Assembly (NCBI RefSeq): GCF_009761375.1
Contig: NZ_LEKM01000024.1
Span: 1 to 32,785 of the forward strand
Source of the DNA: Ursidibacter arcticus
Lineage (GTDB): Bacteria > Pseudomonadota > Gammaproteobacteria > Enterobacterales > Pasteurellaceae
Direction of reading: 5' to 3'
DNA length: 32,785 nucleotides
Shown one piece after another: positions 8,878 to 17,137 of the stretch. The position numbers were made by a program, and so were the translations under genes. Positions within the stretch are counted from its first letter, which is position 1, and the number at the start of each line of letters is the position of its first letter. The notes under the pieces are model-generated. The model saw only the letters and a list, made by a program, of their open reading frames with translations. It had not been told where the DNA came from and made no database searches.

Positions 8878-9265
8878 TTGGTGTAATGGACAAAAATGTG
8901 GGAAAAAAGTGTAGTTAAGCCTTATACTACAAGTCTTTAACCCACATTTTTGAAAATGAACAAAAAATTGCCCTTACTGCCAAAATACTGTTATCCATAA
9001 ACACGGATTGAAAAATAATATCCAACGCTATAAATGTCCTTCCTGTAATAAAACATTCACCTTTCAACATAAAATAAATCCTGCTGATATTTGGTTTGAT
9101 TATTCGCAAGGAAAACAGACCTATAAAGAGCTTGTAATTAAATATAGATTGCGAATTCTCGGCTCGATGGTAACCAGAGATCCCTTTTCCTTTTGGGATA
9201 CCCCATTTGGGGCGGGAGTTGTGCTGTTAAACGTTTATTTAGCATTACTTTACCAAAGATTATAG
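8878..9265 (+). mobile_element. Decayed insertion sequence after parC
   Basis: The segment starts with an end sequence (8878-8895) also found inverted at 1-18. It continues through an inverted repeat (AAAAATGTGGG / CCCACATTTTT, near 8892-8902 and 8941-8951) into a damaged zinc-ribbon transposase reading frame. No matching right end was found before ybeY, so the right part appears deleted. The remaining stretch 9266-9382 contains only short AT-rich sequence and no gene. Confidence 0.6.
8956..9265 (+). pseudogene. Transposase remnant with N-terminal zinc ribbon
   Basis: From the ATG at 8956 the frame breaks inside an A6 run (8962-8967). With one base fewer it reads MNKNCPYCQNTVIHKHGLKN, continuing to RYKCPSCNKTFTF, a CxxC...CxxC zinc ribbon. 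It then reads IWFDYSQGKQTYKELVIKY, typical of zinc-ribbon transposases (IS1595- or IS1249-like; I cannot decide which). The downstream part (after about 9160) no longer resembles a transposase and lacks catalytic residues. The A-run shift could be programmed, but the missing 3' half makes this a dead copy. Confidence 0.6.
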
Positions 9266-9382
9266 AGTATTTTTGTGTCATAATAATAAAGATCTCACAT
9301 CATTTAATCAGTGAGAACTTTAGCGATTCTTTAATTATGAGGTCCTGATTCGACCATTATATCATTCTGGAATTTTTTACAA

Positions 9383-9868
9383 ATGAACCTTTTTATTGAT
9401 TTACAACTCGCCTGTGAGAATAGTAATAACCTACCTAGCGAAGAACAATTTAGCCACTGGGTCAATCAAGCATTAACAATGCAAGCTCAAACAGCAGACT
9501 ACCCCGAAACAGAAATGACAATCCGTATTGTCGATGAAGCGGAAAGCCACGAGCTGAATTTAACTTATCGTGGTAAAGATAAACCAACCAATGTTCTTTC
9601 TTTCCCTTTTGAAGTGCCTGATGGCATTGAATTACCGCTATTGGGCGATTTAGTGATTTGCCGTCAAGTTGTTGAAAAAGAAGCGATAGAACAGCAAAAG
9701 CCCCTTGATGCACACTGGGCTCATTTAGCTATTCACGGTACATTGCATTTGTTGGGCTATGACCATTTAACGGATGAAGAAGCAGAAGAAATGGAAAGCC
9801 TTGAAACGCAGATTATGCAATCACTCGGCTATGAAGATCCTTATCTTAGTGAGAAACTCCCTGAATAG
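9383..9868 (+). CDS. ybeY: Endoribonuclease YbeY (16S rRNA 3' end maturation)
   Basis: This 161-residue cytoplasmic zinc metalloprotein takes part in 16S rRNA 3' maturation and ribosome quality control. The UPF0054 signature [11 protein letters not shown] is complete, with zinc-binding His118, His122 and His128. [16 protein letters not shown] (about residues 66-81) is also diagnostic. It starts at ATG 9383 without a strong Shine-Dalgarno sequence and is followed 11 bp later by tmcA. An IS remnant lies directly upstream, so the promoter may have been altered. Family members usually have 150-160 residues, so it is intact. Confidence 0.95.
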   Translation: MNLFIDLQLACENSNNLPSEEQFSHWVNQALTMQAQTADYPETEMTIRIVDEAESHELNLTYRGKDKPTNVLSFPFEVPDGIELPLLGDLVICRQVVEKEAIEQQKPLDAHWAHLAIHGTLHLLGYDHLTDEEAEEMESLETQIMQSLGYEDPYLSEKLPE

Positions 9869-9879
9869 AACTGAAGACA

Positions 9880-11733
9880 ATGAGACAATTAGCAGTATTG
9901 CTCTCGGCTGAAGGTATTGATGATTTAATTCAGCCATATTCAGATAAAACACTCTTTATGCAGGGGCAAATTTTTGTTCCTGACCTTGCCCCAATACCTT
10001 TCTCTAATGCAAAAACGTTACTTGGGCAAGAATTTCCGTTTGCGATTTATAATATGCAAGCAGAAAATGGGAGCTGTTTTAACTTAGAAGCCTTTGCGAT
10101 TGTGGCTGGCACTATTCAACGTGGCGGAATTTTGTATTTACTCTGCCCCAAATGGCATAGCCTTACTGAACAAATTGATCTTGATACACTTCGTTGGAAT
10201 AATGCTCAAGCCATTGCTACACCGAATTTTTACCGTTGGTTTCAAGATCTTTTTCGTGCCTTTCATTTTAAAATTATTCCGCACATTTCTGAGCTTCCCC
10301 CTAACGCAAAATGCTCAAAAGATACAGATATTCAGCTCGCTACACAAAAAAATACTCACCAACAGCAAATTATTTTTGAAAAGCTACCGCTTGATCCAGC
10401 TAAGGTTCATCTGATCACTGCACCAAGAGGGCGAGGAAAATCAACATTGTCGGGAAAACTTGCTGAAAAATTGTCTCAACAACAGGCTGTGCTAATTACC
10501 GCCCGTAGTCATTCCGCTTTACCTAATTTCTGGAAAGGTATTGAAAATAACAAGGTAACTTTTTTTGCACCTGATCGTTTAATTCAAGCGATCGAACAGC
10601 AAAGTATCTCGCCAAATCAATGGCTATTTATTGATGAAGCCGCAACTCTCCCTTTGCCAATGCTCAAAAAACTTTGCCACTATTTTGATAAAGTGGTTTT
10701 AACCACCACAACGCATAATTATGAAGGAACAGGGCGAGGCTTTTCACTCAAATTTTTGCTACAACTCAACCGAAGTTATCAACAATGGCAACTCACTAAA
10801 CCTTTACGTTGGGCAGAAGACGATCCACTGGAGCAATTTATTTGTCAGCTACTTTTGTTAGATGATGTGCCTATGCCTAGCTTATCACTCTCACCAAGTG
10901 TTCAAACAAAAATTGATTTCTATTATTTGCTTGCCAATGCACACTATAAAACCACCCCTACGGATTTACGCCGATTATTTGATGCCGATGAGCAGCAATT
11001 CTACTCCTTAATTATCAATCAAAAATTTATTGCAGGCTGTTGGGCAATAAAAGAAGGGGGATTAGATCACGCTCTTACTCAAGCTATTTGGCGTGGAGAA
11101 CGCCGACCACAAGGGAATTTAGTTGCACAATATCTCTGCTTTCAAGGGAATTTACCTGATGCTTGCAAACTTCGCTCTTTACGCATTTCTCGGATTGCCG
11201 TACAACCCGAATTTCAGCAACAAGGCTATGGCAAGCGGTTAGTTTCGCAAATTATTTTACAAATCTCACCGTTTGTTGATTTCCTTTCCGTTAGCTTTGG
11301 AATGAGTGATGAATTATTACATTTTTGGCAAGGTTGTGGCTTTCAGTTAGTACAAATTACCCCGACAGCTGAAGCCAGCAGCGGATTGCAAAGTGCGATG
11401 ATGATCTACCCGCTTTCAGAACAAGGAAAACAATTCTGCCAACAAGCCAAGCAACAATTTGAGCGAGATTATGCTTTAATGACAGGAAATATCAACGAGA
11501 GCAATCGTGAATTATTAGATTATGATTGGCAAAATCTCAACGGTTTTATCAATGCTAAACGCTCATTTTCCAGCTGTATTGCCAGTTTAAAACGGCTTTA
11601 TTTACGCTATCCGACAGAATTAGCAGACCTTGTACCTCTCTTTAGTCAAGCAAATATAGAACTACCCGCTTATAAAAAAGCGTGGTTGGACAACTTACGC
11701 CAAAAGCTAAAGACTTTTTCGTTCTGTGAGTAA
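9880..11733 (+). CDS. tmcA: tRNA(Met) cytidine acetyltransferase TmcA
   Basis: This cytoplasmic enzyme acetylates the wobble cytidine (C34) of elongator tRNA-Met using acetyl-CoA and ATP. The 617-residue protein has an N-terminal domain, a RecA-like helicase module (Walker A APRGRGKS near residue 181; DEAA Walker B in LFIDEAATLPLP), a GNAT domain (RISRIAVQPEFQQQGYGKRL, about residues 432-455) and a C-terminal tRNA-binding tail. It lies 11 bp after ybeY, probably co-transcribed with it. Its stop codon lies inside the CRP site for mglB. Confidence 0.93.
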   Translation: MRQLAVLLSAEGIDDLIQPYSDKTLFMQGQIFVPDLAPIPFSNAKTLLGQEFPFAIYNMQAENGSCFNLEAFAIVAGTIQRGGILYLLCPKWHSLTEQIDLDTLRWNNAQAIATPNFYRWFQDLFRAFHFKIIPHISELPPNAKCSKDTDIQLATQKNTHQQQIIFEKLPLDPAKVHLITAPRGRGKSTLSGKLAEKLSQQQAVLITARSHSALPNFWKGIENNKVTFFAPDRLIQAIEQQSISPNQWLFIDEAATLPLPMLKKLCHYFDKVVLTTTTHNYEGTGRGFSLKFLLQLNRSYQQWQLTKPLRWAEDDPLEQFICQLLLLDDVPMPSLSLSPSVQTKIDFYYLLANAHYKTTPTDLRRLFDADEQQFYSLIINQKFIAGCWAIKEGGLDHALTQAIWRGERRPQGNLVAQYLCFQGNLPDACKLRSLRISRIAVQPEFQQQGYGKRLVSQIILQISPFVDFLSVSFGMSDELLHFWQGCGFQLVQITPTAEASSGLQSAMMIYPLSEQGKQFCQQAKQQFERDYALMTGNINESNRELLDYDWQNLNGFINAKRSFSSCIASLKRLYLRYPTELADLVPLFSQANIELPAYKKAWLDNLRQKLKTFSFCE

Positions 11734-11767
11734 GATCACGTTTTTTTTCTCTTCTTTGGAGTATTAT
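11725..11767 (+). promoter_or_regulatory. CRP-activated class II promoter of mglBAC
   Basis: TGTGAGTAAGATCACG (11725-11740) is a near-perfect CRP operator centred at 11732.5. A TATTAT -10 hexamer lies at 11762-11767. With a start site near 11774, CRP would sit at -41.5, the classic class II position. An extra inverted repeat, AGTTAC...GTAACT (11777-11795), just downstream could be the operator of a galactose repressor; that part is speculative. Confidence 0.8.
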
Positions 11768-11830
11768 TTCACCAACAGTTACCGAAAATGTAACTAAATT
11801 TCAATCTATATTCCAAATAGGAGCCTGATT

Positions 11831-12823
11831 ATGAAAAAAACTGTGTTAAGCACACTTGCATTAGCTGTTGGTTTAGGCGTAATGGCAAGCTCAGCTCAAG
11901 CGGCTGATCGTGTTGGTGTAACTATCTATAAATATGATGACAACTTTATGTCTTTAATGCGTAAAGAAATTGAGAAAGAAGCAACTCAATATAAAAACAT
12001 TGAATTATTGATGAACGACTCTCAAAATGCTCAATCAATCCAAAATGACCAAGTTGATGTGTTAATTTCAAAAGGCGTTAAAGTACTTTCTATCAACTTA
12101 GTCGATCCGTCTGCTGCTCCAACTATCGTGGGTAAAGCAAAACCAGATGAAATCCCTGTTATCTTCTTTAATAAAGACCCTGGTGAAAAAGTGATCTCTG
12201 GCTATAAAAACGCTTACTATGTTGGAACAAACCCACAAGAATCTGGTGTTATTCAAGGTGATTTAATTGCAAAACACTGGAAAGCAAACCCAGCTTATGA
12301 CTTAAATAAAGATGGCAAAATTCAATATGTGCTATTAAAAGGCGAACCAGGTCACCCTGATGCGGAAGCTCGTACTAAATATGTTATTGAACAATTAAAT
12401 TCACTTGGTATTCAAACCCAAGAATTATTCAATGATACAGGTATGTGGGACGCAGCACTTGCAAAAGATAAAACAGATGCTTGGTTATCTAGCTCTAAAG
12501 CGAAAGATATCGAAGTGATCATTGCTAATAACGATGGTATGGCGATGGGTGCATTAGAAGCAACTAAAGCTCACGGCAAAAAATTACCAATTTTCGGTGT
12601 TGATGCGTTACCTGAAGTGCTACAACTTATCCAAAAAGGTGAGATTGCAGGTACGGTATTAAACGATGGTGTAAACCAAGGTAAAGCGATTGTACAAATG
12701 TCTGCAAACCTAGCAGCAGGTAAACCTGCAACTGAAGGGACTAAATGGCAATTAAAAGATCGTATCGTGCGTATTCCATACGTTGGTATTGATAAAGACA
12801 ATCTTGCTGAATTTTTAAAATAA
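11831..12823 (+). CDS. mglB: Galactose/methyl-galactoside-binding periplasmic protein MglB
   Basis: This is the substrate-binding subunit of the high-affinity galactose ABC importer and, in motile species, a chemoreceptor ligand. The 330-residue precursor has a clear signal peptide ending in SAQA at residue 24. The mature sequence shows the type I periplasmic-binding fold of the ribose/galactose family ([20 protein letters not shown] at the start). [18 protein letters not shown] contains the DLNKDGKIQ calcium-binding loop known in MglB, and [12 protein letters not shown] forms part of the sugar pocket. The ribosome binding site is AGGAGCC. It is the first gene of mglBAC, followed by an intercistronic terminator. 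Confidence 0.95.
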   Translation: MKKTVLSTLALAVGLGVMASSAQAADRVGVTIYKYDDNFMSLMRKEIEKEATQYKNIELLMNDSQNAQSIQNDQVDVLISKGVKVLSINLVDPSAAPTIVGKAKPDEIPVIFFNKDPGEKVISGYKNAYYVGTNPQESGVIQGDLIAKHWKANPAYDLNKDGKIQYVLLKGEPGHPDAEARTKYVIEQLNSLGIQTQELFNDTGMWDAALAKDKTDAWLSSSKAKDIEVIIANNDGMAMGALEATKAHGKKLPIFGVDALPEVLQLIQKGEIAGTVLNDGVNQGKAIVQMSANLAAGKPATEGTKWQLKDRIVRIPYVGIDKDNLAEFLK

Positions 12824-12836
12824 AAAGTTGTAACAG

Positions 12837-12860
12837 GGGGAGGCTCGCCTCCCCTTTTTT
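12837..12860 (+). terminator. Intercistronic terminator/attenuator between mglB and mglA
   Basis: GGGGAGGC (12837-12844) pairs perfectly with GCCTCCCC (12847-12854) and is followed by six T residues. It ends 13 bp before the mglA start. It should terminate most transcripts after mglB and so give excess binding protein over the membrane subunits, as is usual for ABC importers. Confidence 0.9.
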
Positions 12861-12872
12861 ATGAGGTTGGAT

Positions 12873-14390
12873 ATGACAGTACAAATTCCACAAGACAGCC
12901 AAGTTCTTCTTACAATGGCAAATGTCAGTAAATCCTTTCCTGGTGTAAAAGCCCTTGATCACGCAAATTTAACCGTTAAGTCGCATTCCGTCCACGCATT
13001 GATGGGGGAAAATGGTGCGGGTAAATCCACCCTACTGAAATGTTTATTTGGTATTTATGCGAAAGATGAAGGGGAAATTCTTTTTCTCGGCAAACCTGTT
13101 AATTTCAAAACTTCAAAAGAAGCATTGGAAAACGGAATTTCGATGGTTCACCAAGAATTAAACTTAGTTCGTCAGCGTAGCGTAATGGATAATTTATGGC
13201 TCGGGCGTTATCCATTAAAAGGCTTTTTTGTTGATCACGCCAAAATGTATCGTGAAACAAAAGCAATTTTTGATGAATTAGATATTGATATTGATCCAAA
13301 AGAAAAAGTAGCCAATCTTTCCGTCTCTCAAATGCAGATGATCGAGATTGCCAAAGCCTTTTCTTATAACGCAAAAATTGTGATTATGGACGAACCGACA
13401 TCTTCTCTCTCTGAAAAAGAAGTCGAACATTTATTCACGATAATTGAAAAATTAAAACAACGGGGTTGTGGTATTATCTATATTTCTCACAAAATGGACG
13501 AAATTTTTAAAATTTGTGATGAAATTACTATTTTGCGTGATGGCAAATGGATCAACACTGTTCCTGTTAAAGAAACCACAATGGATAATATTGTGGCAAT
13601 GATGGTTGGACGTGAATTAACTCAACGTTTCCCACCAAAAACCAATACTCCTAAAGAAGTCATTCTGGAAGTTGAAAATCTTACAGCACTTAATCAGCCT
13701 TCTATTCAAGATGTCAGCTTTGAATTACGCAAAGGTGAAATTTTAGGTATTGCGGGGCTTGTTGGTGCGAAACGTACCGATATTGTTGAAACGATTTTTG
13801 GTGTGCGTGAGAGAAAAAGTGGTAGTGTGAAATTACACGGAAAAGAAATGGCAAATCATACCGCTTTAGAAGCCATTAACAATGGTTTTGCTTTAGTAAC
13901 GGAAGAACGCCGTTCAACAGGGATTTATGCCAATCTCAGTATTGAATTTAACTCTTTGATTTCTAATATGAAATCCTATATCGGATCTTTTGGGTTACTC
14001 AGTAATAAAAAGATGAAAAGCGACACACAATGGGTAATAGATTCAATGAATGTAAAAACCCCATCGCATCGCACCAATATAGGTTCGCTTTCAGGTGGTA
14101 ACCAACAAAAAGTCGTTATCGGACGCTGGTTATTAACGCAACCTGAAATTCTAATGCTTGATGAACCAACTCGTGGTATCGACATTGGAGCGAAATATGA
14201 AATTTATCAACTCATTATGCAATTAGCTCAAAAAGATAAAGGGATCATTATGATCTCATCGGAAATGCCTGAATTATTAGGTGTAACTGACCGTATTTTA
14301 GTAATGAGCAATGGTAAAGTTGCAGGGATTGTTGAAACGGCGAAAACATCTCAAGAAGAGATTTTGCAACTTGCGGCAAAATATTTATAA
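12873..14390 (+). CDS. mglA: Galactose/methyl-galactoside import ATP-binding protein MglA
   Basis: This is the double-ABC ATPase subunit of the galactose importer, peripheral to the inner membrane. It has two nucleotide-binding domains. The first has Walker [13 protein letters not shown], signature [15 protein letters not shown] and Walker [12 protein letters not shown]. The second has a degenerate Walker A (LVGAKRTDI), as is normal for this family, plus [15 protein letters not shown] and [16 protein letters not shown] choose the ATG at 12873 (505 residues) because GAGGTTGG lies directly before it; the in-frame ATG at 12861 abuts the terminator T-run. Confidence 0.95.
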   Translation: MTVQIPQDSQVLLTMANVSKSFPGVKALDHANLTVKSHSVHALMGENGAGKSTLLKCLFGIYAKDEGEILFLGKPVNFKTSKEALENGISMVHQELNLVRQRSVMDNLWLGRYPLKGFFVDHAKMYRETKAIFDELDIDIDPKEKVANLSVSQMQMIEIAKAFSYNAKIVIMDEPTSSLSEKEVEHLFTIIEKLKQRGCGIIYISHKMDEIFKICDEITILRDGKWINTVPVKETTMDNIVAMMVGRELTQRFPPKTNTPKEVILEVENLTALNQPSIQDVSFELRKGEILGIAGLVGAKRTDIVETIFGVRERKSGSVKLHGKEMANHTALEAINNGFALVTEERRSTGIYANLSIEFNSLISNMKSYIGSFGLLSNKKMKSDTQWVIDSMNVKTPSHRTNIGSLSGGNQQKVVIGRWLLTQPEILMLDEPTRGIDIGAKYEIYQLIMQLAQKDKGIIMISSEMPELLGVTDRILVMSNGKVAGIVETAKTSQEEILQLAAKYL

Positions 14391-14408
14391 GCTAAAAGGA
14401 AATGAATT

Positions 14409-15419
14409 ATGTCCACGCTAACACAAAATAAATCTTTAGATTTTCTCAAACAGAATGCGATTTACTTCGTATTATTGATACTTTTAATCATCATTATTGC
14501 CCAAGATCCGAGTTTCTTGAGTTTACGAAACTTCAGTAATATTTTGACACAATCTTCTGTACGTCTAATTATTGCCCTTGGAGTTGCAGGCTTGCTTGTT
14601 ACACAAGGTACTGACTTATCGGCAGGTCGCCAAGTAGGGCTTGCAGCAGTAATTTCAGCCACCTTGCTACAAGCAATGGACAATATGAATAAAGTGTTCC
14701 CAAATTTAAGCGAAATTCCAATTCCCGTAGTCATTCTTGCAGTATGTGCTATTGGTGCGGTTATTGGCTTAGTCAATGGGCTAGTTATTGCCTATCTCAA
14801 CGTAACGCCTTTTATTGCTACGATGGGAACAATGATCATTGTTTATGGTATTAACTCGTTATACTACGATGCGGTAGGCTCATCTCCTATTGCAGGATTT
14901 AACGAAAGTTTCTCTAACTTTGCACAAGGTTTCTTCCGAATCGGATCCTTTAATCTCTCGTATATTACGATTTATGCAGCCATTGCTTCACTCTTAGTTT
15001 GGATTATGTGGAACAAAACGCGATTTGGTAAAAATATCTTTGCTATCGGTGGTAACCCAGAAGCCGCTAAAGTATCAGGTGTAAACGTTGCTCGTAACCT
15101 TGTTGTCATTTATATGATTGCGGGAATGTTCTACGGTTTTGGTGGTATGCTTGAAGCGGGTCGTATTGGTAGTGCCACGAATAACTTAGGCTTTATGTAC
15201 GAATTAGATGCGATTGCCGCTTGTGTGGTTGGTGGTGTGTCTTTCGCTGGTGGGGTCGGTACAGTTATCGGCGTTATTACTGGGGTGTTAATTTTCACTG
15301 TTATTAACTACGGCTTAACCTACATTGGTGTAAACCCTTACTGGCAATATATCATTAAAGGTAGCATCATTATCCTAGCAGTTGCGATTGACTCGCTTAA
15401 ATATGCGAAGAAAAAATAA
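14409..15419 (+). CDS. mglC: Galactose/methyl-galactoside permease MglC
   Basis: This is the inner-membrane permease subunit of the galactose ABC importer, 336 residues with about eight to ten hydrophobic segments. The family blocks GTDLSAGRQVGLAAVISATL (about residues 67-86), TPFIATMGTMIIVYG and AIGGNPEAAKVSGVNV (the ATPase-coupling loop) are intact. It follows mglA by 18 bp with a ribosome binding site (AAAGGAAATG) in the gap. It is the last gene of the operon. IS debris begins about 30 bp after its stop codon. Confidence 0.95.
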   Translation: MSTLTQNKSLDFLKQNAIYFVLLILLIIIIAQDPSFLSLRNFSNILTQSSVRLIIALGVAGLLVTQGTDLSAGRQVGLAAVISATLLQAMDNMNKVFPNLSEIPIPVVILAVCAIGAVIGLVNGLVIAYLNVTPFIATMGTMIIVYGINSLYYDAVGSSPIAGFNESFSNFAQGFFRIGSFNLSYITIYAAIASLLVWIMWNKTRFGKNIFAIGGNPEAAKVSGVNVARNLVVIYMIAGMFYGFGGMLEAGRIGSATNNLGFMYELDAIAACVVGGVSFAGGVGTVIGVITGVLIFTVINYGLTYIGVNPYWQYIIKGSIIILAVAIDSLKYAKKK

Positions 15420-15451
15420 TTGAGTCATTTTTAAGGTGAGATTTTCTGAGT

Positions 15452-15591
15452 TGCACCCCAAAAGTTGGACTAAACAACCAACTGATTAAGGTGCAGATTT
15501 TTTTATGACTAAGTATAATCCCAAATTTAAACAGCATATCGTGTATTTCTAGGCTGTAGAACAGCACTTCTCTAATAAACACAACCCCTAA
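15452..15591 (+). mobile_element. Second fossil left end of the IS3-family element
   Basis: TGCACCCC starts a segment whose first 56 bases from 15458 are shared with 1450-1504. The OrfA start reads MTKYNPKFKQHIVYF and then a stop codon; the next codons read AVEQHFSNKHNP, still resembling OrfA. An uptake-signal terminator follows. The element is reduced to roughly 140 bp. It sits at the left border of the bacteriocin island. Confidence 0.6.
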
Positions 15592-15634
15592 CAAGCGGTA
15601 AGATCGTGCAACTTTTTTGCAAAATCTTACCGCT
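15558..15634 (+). repeat. Left copy of the 77-bp direct repeat flanking the bacteriocin island
   Basis: The sequence is identical to 24986-25062 except for two bases. It contains the tail of the OrfA fossil, one ACAAGCGGT uptake signal (15591-15599) and a hairpin whose arms are AGCGGTAAGAT (15594-15604) and ATCTTACCGCT (15624-15634). The hairpin probably acts as the terminator for mglC. Confidence 0.85.
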
Positions 15635-15715
15635 ATTTCAATCTATTGAAACTGTGAAAAATTACCTCTTAAGATTCTCTATGTAAAAATCTTCAATCTC
15701 AAAAAATTAATAAAT

Positions 15716-15759
15716 TGTGATACTGATCACGTTTTCCTCAAGATATATATAAAAATAAT
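15716..15759 (+). promoter_or_regulatory. CRP-type promoter at the head of the bacteriocin island
   Basis: TGTGATACTGATCACG (15716-15731) matches the CRP consensus in both half-sites and is centred at 15723.5. AATAAT at 15754-15759 lies within one base of the -10 position expected for a class II promoter. The leader to the first bacteriocin gene is about 110 bp long and AT-rich, with no other gene visible in 15635-15877. Confidence 0.7.
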
Positions 15760-15877
15760 TTCCTCCAAGTGAATGGAAGAGTACAATTAAATCGCTGAAT
15801 TTTTAGGCATTATCAATGTGTTAAATTATTGTCTTTAAACAGATAATAATTTGATGGTATCAAAAGAGGAGAATTTC

Positions 15878-16216
15878 ATGAGGATGGGAAAAATTCCTTA
15901 TCCAGATTCGTTTACTAAAAACTCTTCGTCCTATTCGAGTTCATCTAGATCTGACAGAGATAGTAATACTGCATCAGGAAGTGAAGGTGAACATCCTTGT
16001 AGTTGGAAAAATTTTGGTAAATCCATAACAAATGGAGCTATTACAGGGGCTATTAGTGGTGGGATCGGAGGTTCTATTGCACCAGGGATTGGCACTGAAA
16101 TAGGGGCTGCTTCAGGAGCTGTAGGTGGTCCATTAGGTTCTGCGGCTGCGAGATATCTAGCACCTAGAATTGGATTTTTAGGTGGAGCCGCTGTTGGTAT
16201 TGCTGATAAAAAATAG
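15878..16216 (+). CDS. Bacteriocin-like glycine-zipper peptide with a serine-rich N-terminus
   Basis: The ATG at 15878 is used because GAGGAGAA lies 5 bp upstream; it gives 112 residues. Residues about 8-30 are very rich in serine. A single CSW follows, then a long small-residue region with repeated GxxxG spacing (GAITGAISGGIGGSIAPGIG and onward to GGAAVGIADKK). This region is typical of pore-forming class II microcins such as colicin V. Unlike the other precursors in the island it has no double-glycine leader, so its export by the C39 transporter is uncertain. The next ORF, a hydrophobic protein 9 bp downstream, is the likely immunity gene. Bacteriocin function is inferred from composition and context. 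Confidence 0.65.
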   Translation: MRMGKIPYPDSFTKNSSSYSSSSRSDRDSNTASGSEGEHPCSWKNFGKSITNGAITGAISGGIGGSIAPGIGTEIGAASGAVGGPLGSAAARYLAPRIGFLGGAAVGIADKK

Positions 16217-16225
16217 CTGTATCCG

Positions 16226-16438
16226 ATGAAAGATTTAATTCTATTTGTTTTAGTGAATGCCTTGTTTATGTCACAAGGCATTTTCCCTTTTTTTATGTCA
16301 CTTACATTTTTAATGATGATTTTATTGAAAAGAGTATCAAAAATTAACAATGTCCCCCAAAAAACATTTAAGATGGTAATTGAATTTAATTTAATTATAA
16401 CAGTATTACTTGGTATATATTACGCATCTTTACTATAG
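16226..16438 (+). CDS. Small hydrophobic protein, candidate immunity protein for 15878-16216
   Basis: This 70-residue protein has two or three hydrophobic stretches (about residues 4-35 and 51-68) separated by a basic loop (KRVSKINNVPQKTFK). The size and topology are typical of class II bacteriocin immunity proteins in the inner membrane. No strong ribosome binding site is visible, and a terminator-like hairpin lies inside its first codons. It may therefore be expressed weakly or only by read-through. Immunity is inferred from position. Confidence 0.5.
   Translation: MKDLILFVLVNALFMSQGIFPFFMSLTFLMMILLKRVSKINNVPQKTFKMVIEFNLIITVLLGIYYASLL
16256..16292 (+). terminator. Terminator-like hairpin overlapping the candidate immunity gene
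   Basis: AATGCCTTGT (16256-16265) pairs perfectly with ACAAGGCATT (16273-16282), followed by TTCCCTTTTTTT. It would terminate most transcripts 40 bp after the bacteriocin stop codon, inside codons 11-20 of the hydrophobic ORF. It therefore sets the bacteriocin-to-immunity ratio or marks the ORF as non-essential. Confidence 0.65.
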
Positions 16439-16704
16439 ATATTTATGTTTAGAAAAGAAGCCTTAGAACATCAAAAATGGAAAAGTACAGCGGTATTACT
16501 TTCATCAGTACCGAGCTGGCTAGTTTTTCTATTGTCGTTCACAATCATTGTTTCTTTTATTCTATACATAACCTTTAGTAGTTACACTCGCCGTGAAACT
16601 ATTTTAGGTGAGGTAGTGATGCAACCTCACCCTATAATTCTTTCCGCTTCAAAATCAGGCTATATTTCAGAGCGTTATGTTGAAATCAATCAGCCGATTA
16701 AAAA
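16439..16704 (+). repeat. Upstream copy of the adaptor-gene 5' end (about 266 bp)
   Basis: The sequence is nearly identical to 18313-18578, the start of the intact HlyD-type gene, with a handful of base differences near the 5' end. The two copies are direct repeats about 1.87 kb apart. They enclose the small gene at 16961 and the metallopeptidase at 17119. The following 256 bases (16705-16960) are AT-rich and hold no recognisable gene. Confidence 0.9.
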
Positions 16705-16744
16705 GTCAAAAGCGTTTCGTCTCGCTAACTATTTTTTTATTTAA
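16445..16744 (+). pseudogene. Truncated HlyD-type adaptor (first ~87 residues only)
   Basis: The reading frame gives MFRKEALEHQKWKSTAVLLS, the same transmembrane segment as the intact adaptor, and continues to INQPIKK. It then departs into SKAFRLANYFFI and stops after 99 residues. It lacks the coiled coil, lipoyl and beta-barrel parts needed for export, so it is non-functional as an adaptor. It is the scar of a recombination or insertion event that placed the peptidase module in front of the transporter operon. Confidence 0.85.
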
Positions 16745-16960
16745 TAAAAATAAAGTTCTGAAGTAGATTTCTCCCCAGTTTCGTATTATTTTAGTAGGTA
16801 TATAGAAATCATTATTTTTTCGAAAAAGAAATAGGAGTGCTTTTATCATTTTATTGTTCTTTATCAATGTTTCTTTACTGTATATTGTTTATCATAACTT
16901 CGATGAATTTTTATCACCATTTAATTTGATTTTTCACTTAACCAAATTAAGGAGTTTTCT

Positions 16961-17137
16961 ATGAACGATTTTGTTAAAGAAATTATGTTATCTGAAAATT
17001 TAGGAAATAATAAGAGGTTATACAGAAAGGCGATAAAATATCTTTTGTTAAGTGGATTTGACCAAGGAATAATAGGAAATTTAACTACTCTTGATGACAG
17101 TGAGGATCATAAACCATTATGTGGAATATATCATTAG
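16961..17137 (+). CDS. Small protein translationally coupled to the metallopeptidase
   Basis: The 58-residue ORF starts MNDFVKEIMLSENLGNNKRL and ends KPLCGIYH. It has a perfect AAGGAG ribosome binding site 6 nt before the ATG. It is rich in charged residues at the N-terminus and has a helical segment, YRKAIKYLLLSGFDQGIIGN. There is no double-glycine leader and no clear membrane helix. It overlaps the peptidase start by 19 nt, so the peptidase, which has no well-placed ribosome binding site of its own, is likely translated by coupling. It could be a regulator, an inhibitor or an unmodified peptide substrate; I do not recognise it. Confidence 0.5.
   Translation: MNDFVKEIMLSENLGNNKRLYRKAIKYLLLSGFDQGIIGNLTTLDDSEDHKPLCGIYH

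Noticed and set aside
15931-16350. A 139-codon minus-strand ORF opposite the first bacteriocin gene
   Set aside because: It is the antisense of the glycine-zipper coding region: its Pro/Ala-rich sequence mirrors Gly/Ala codons, and it has no ribosome binding site.
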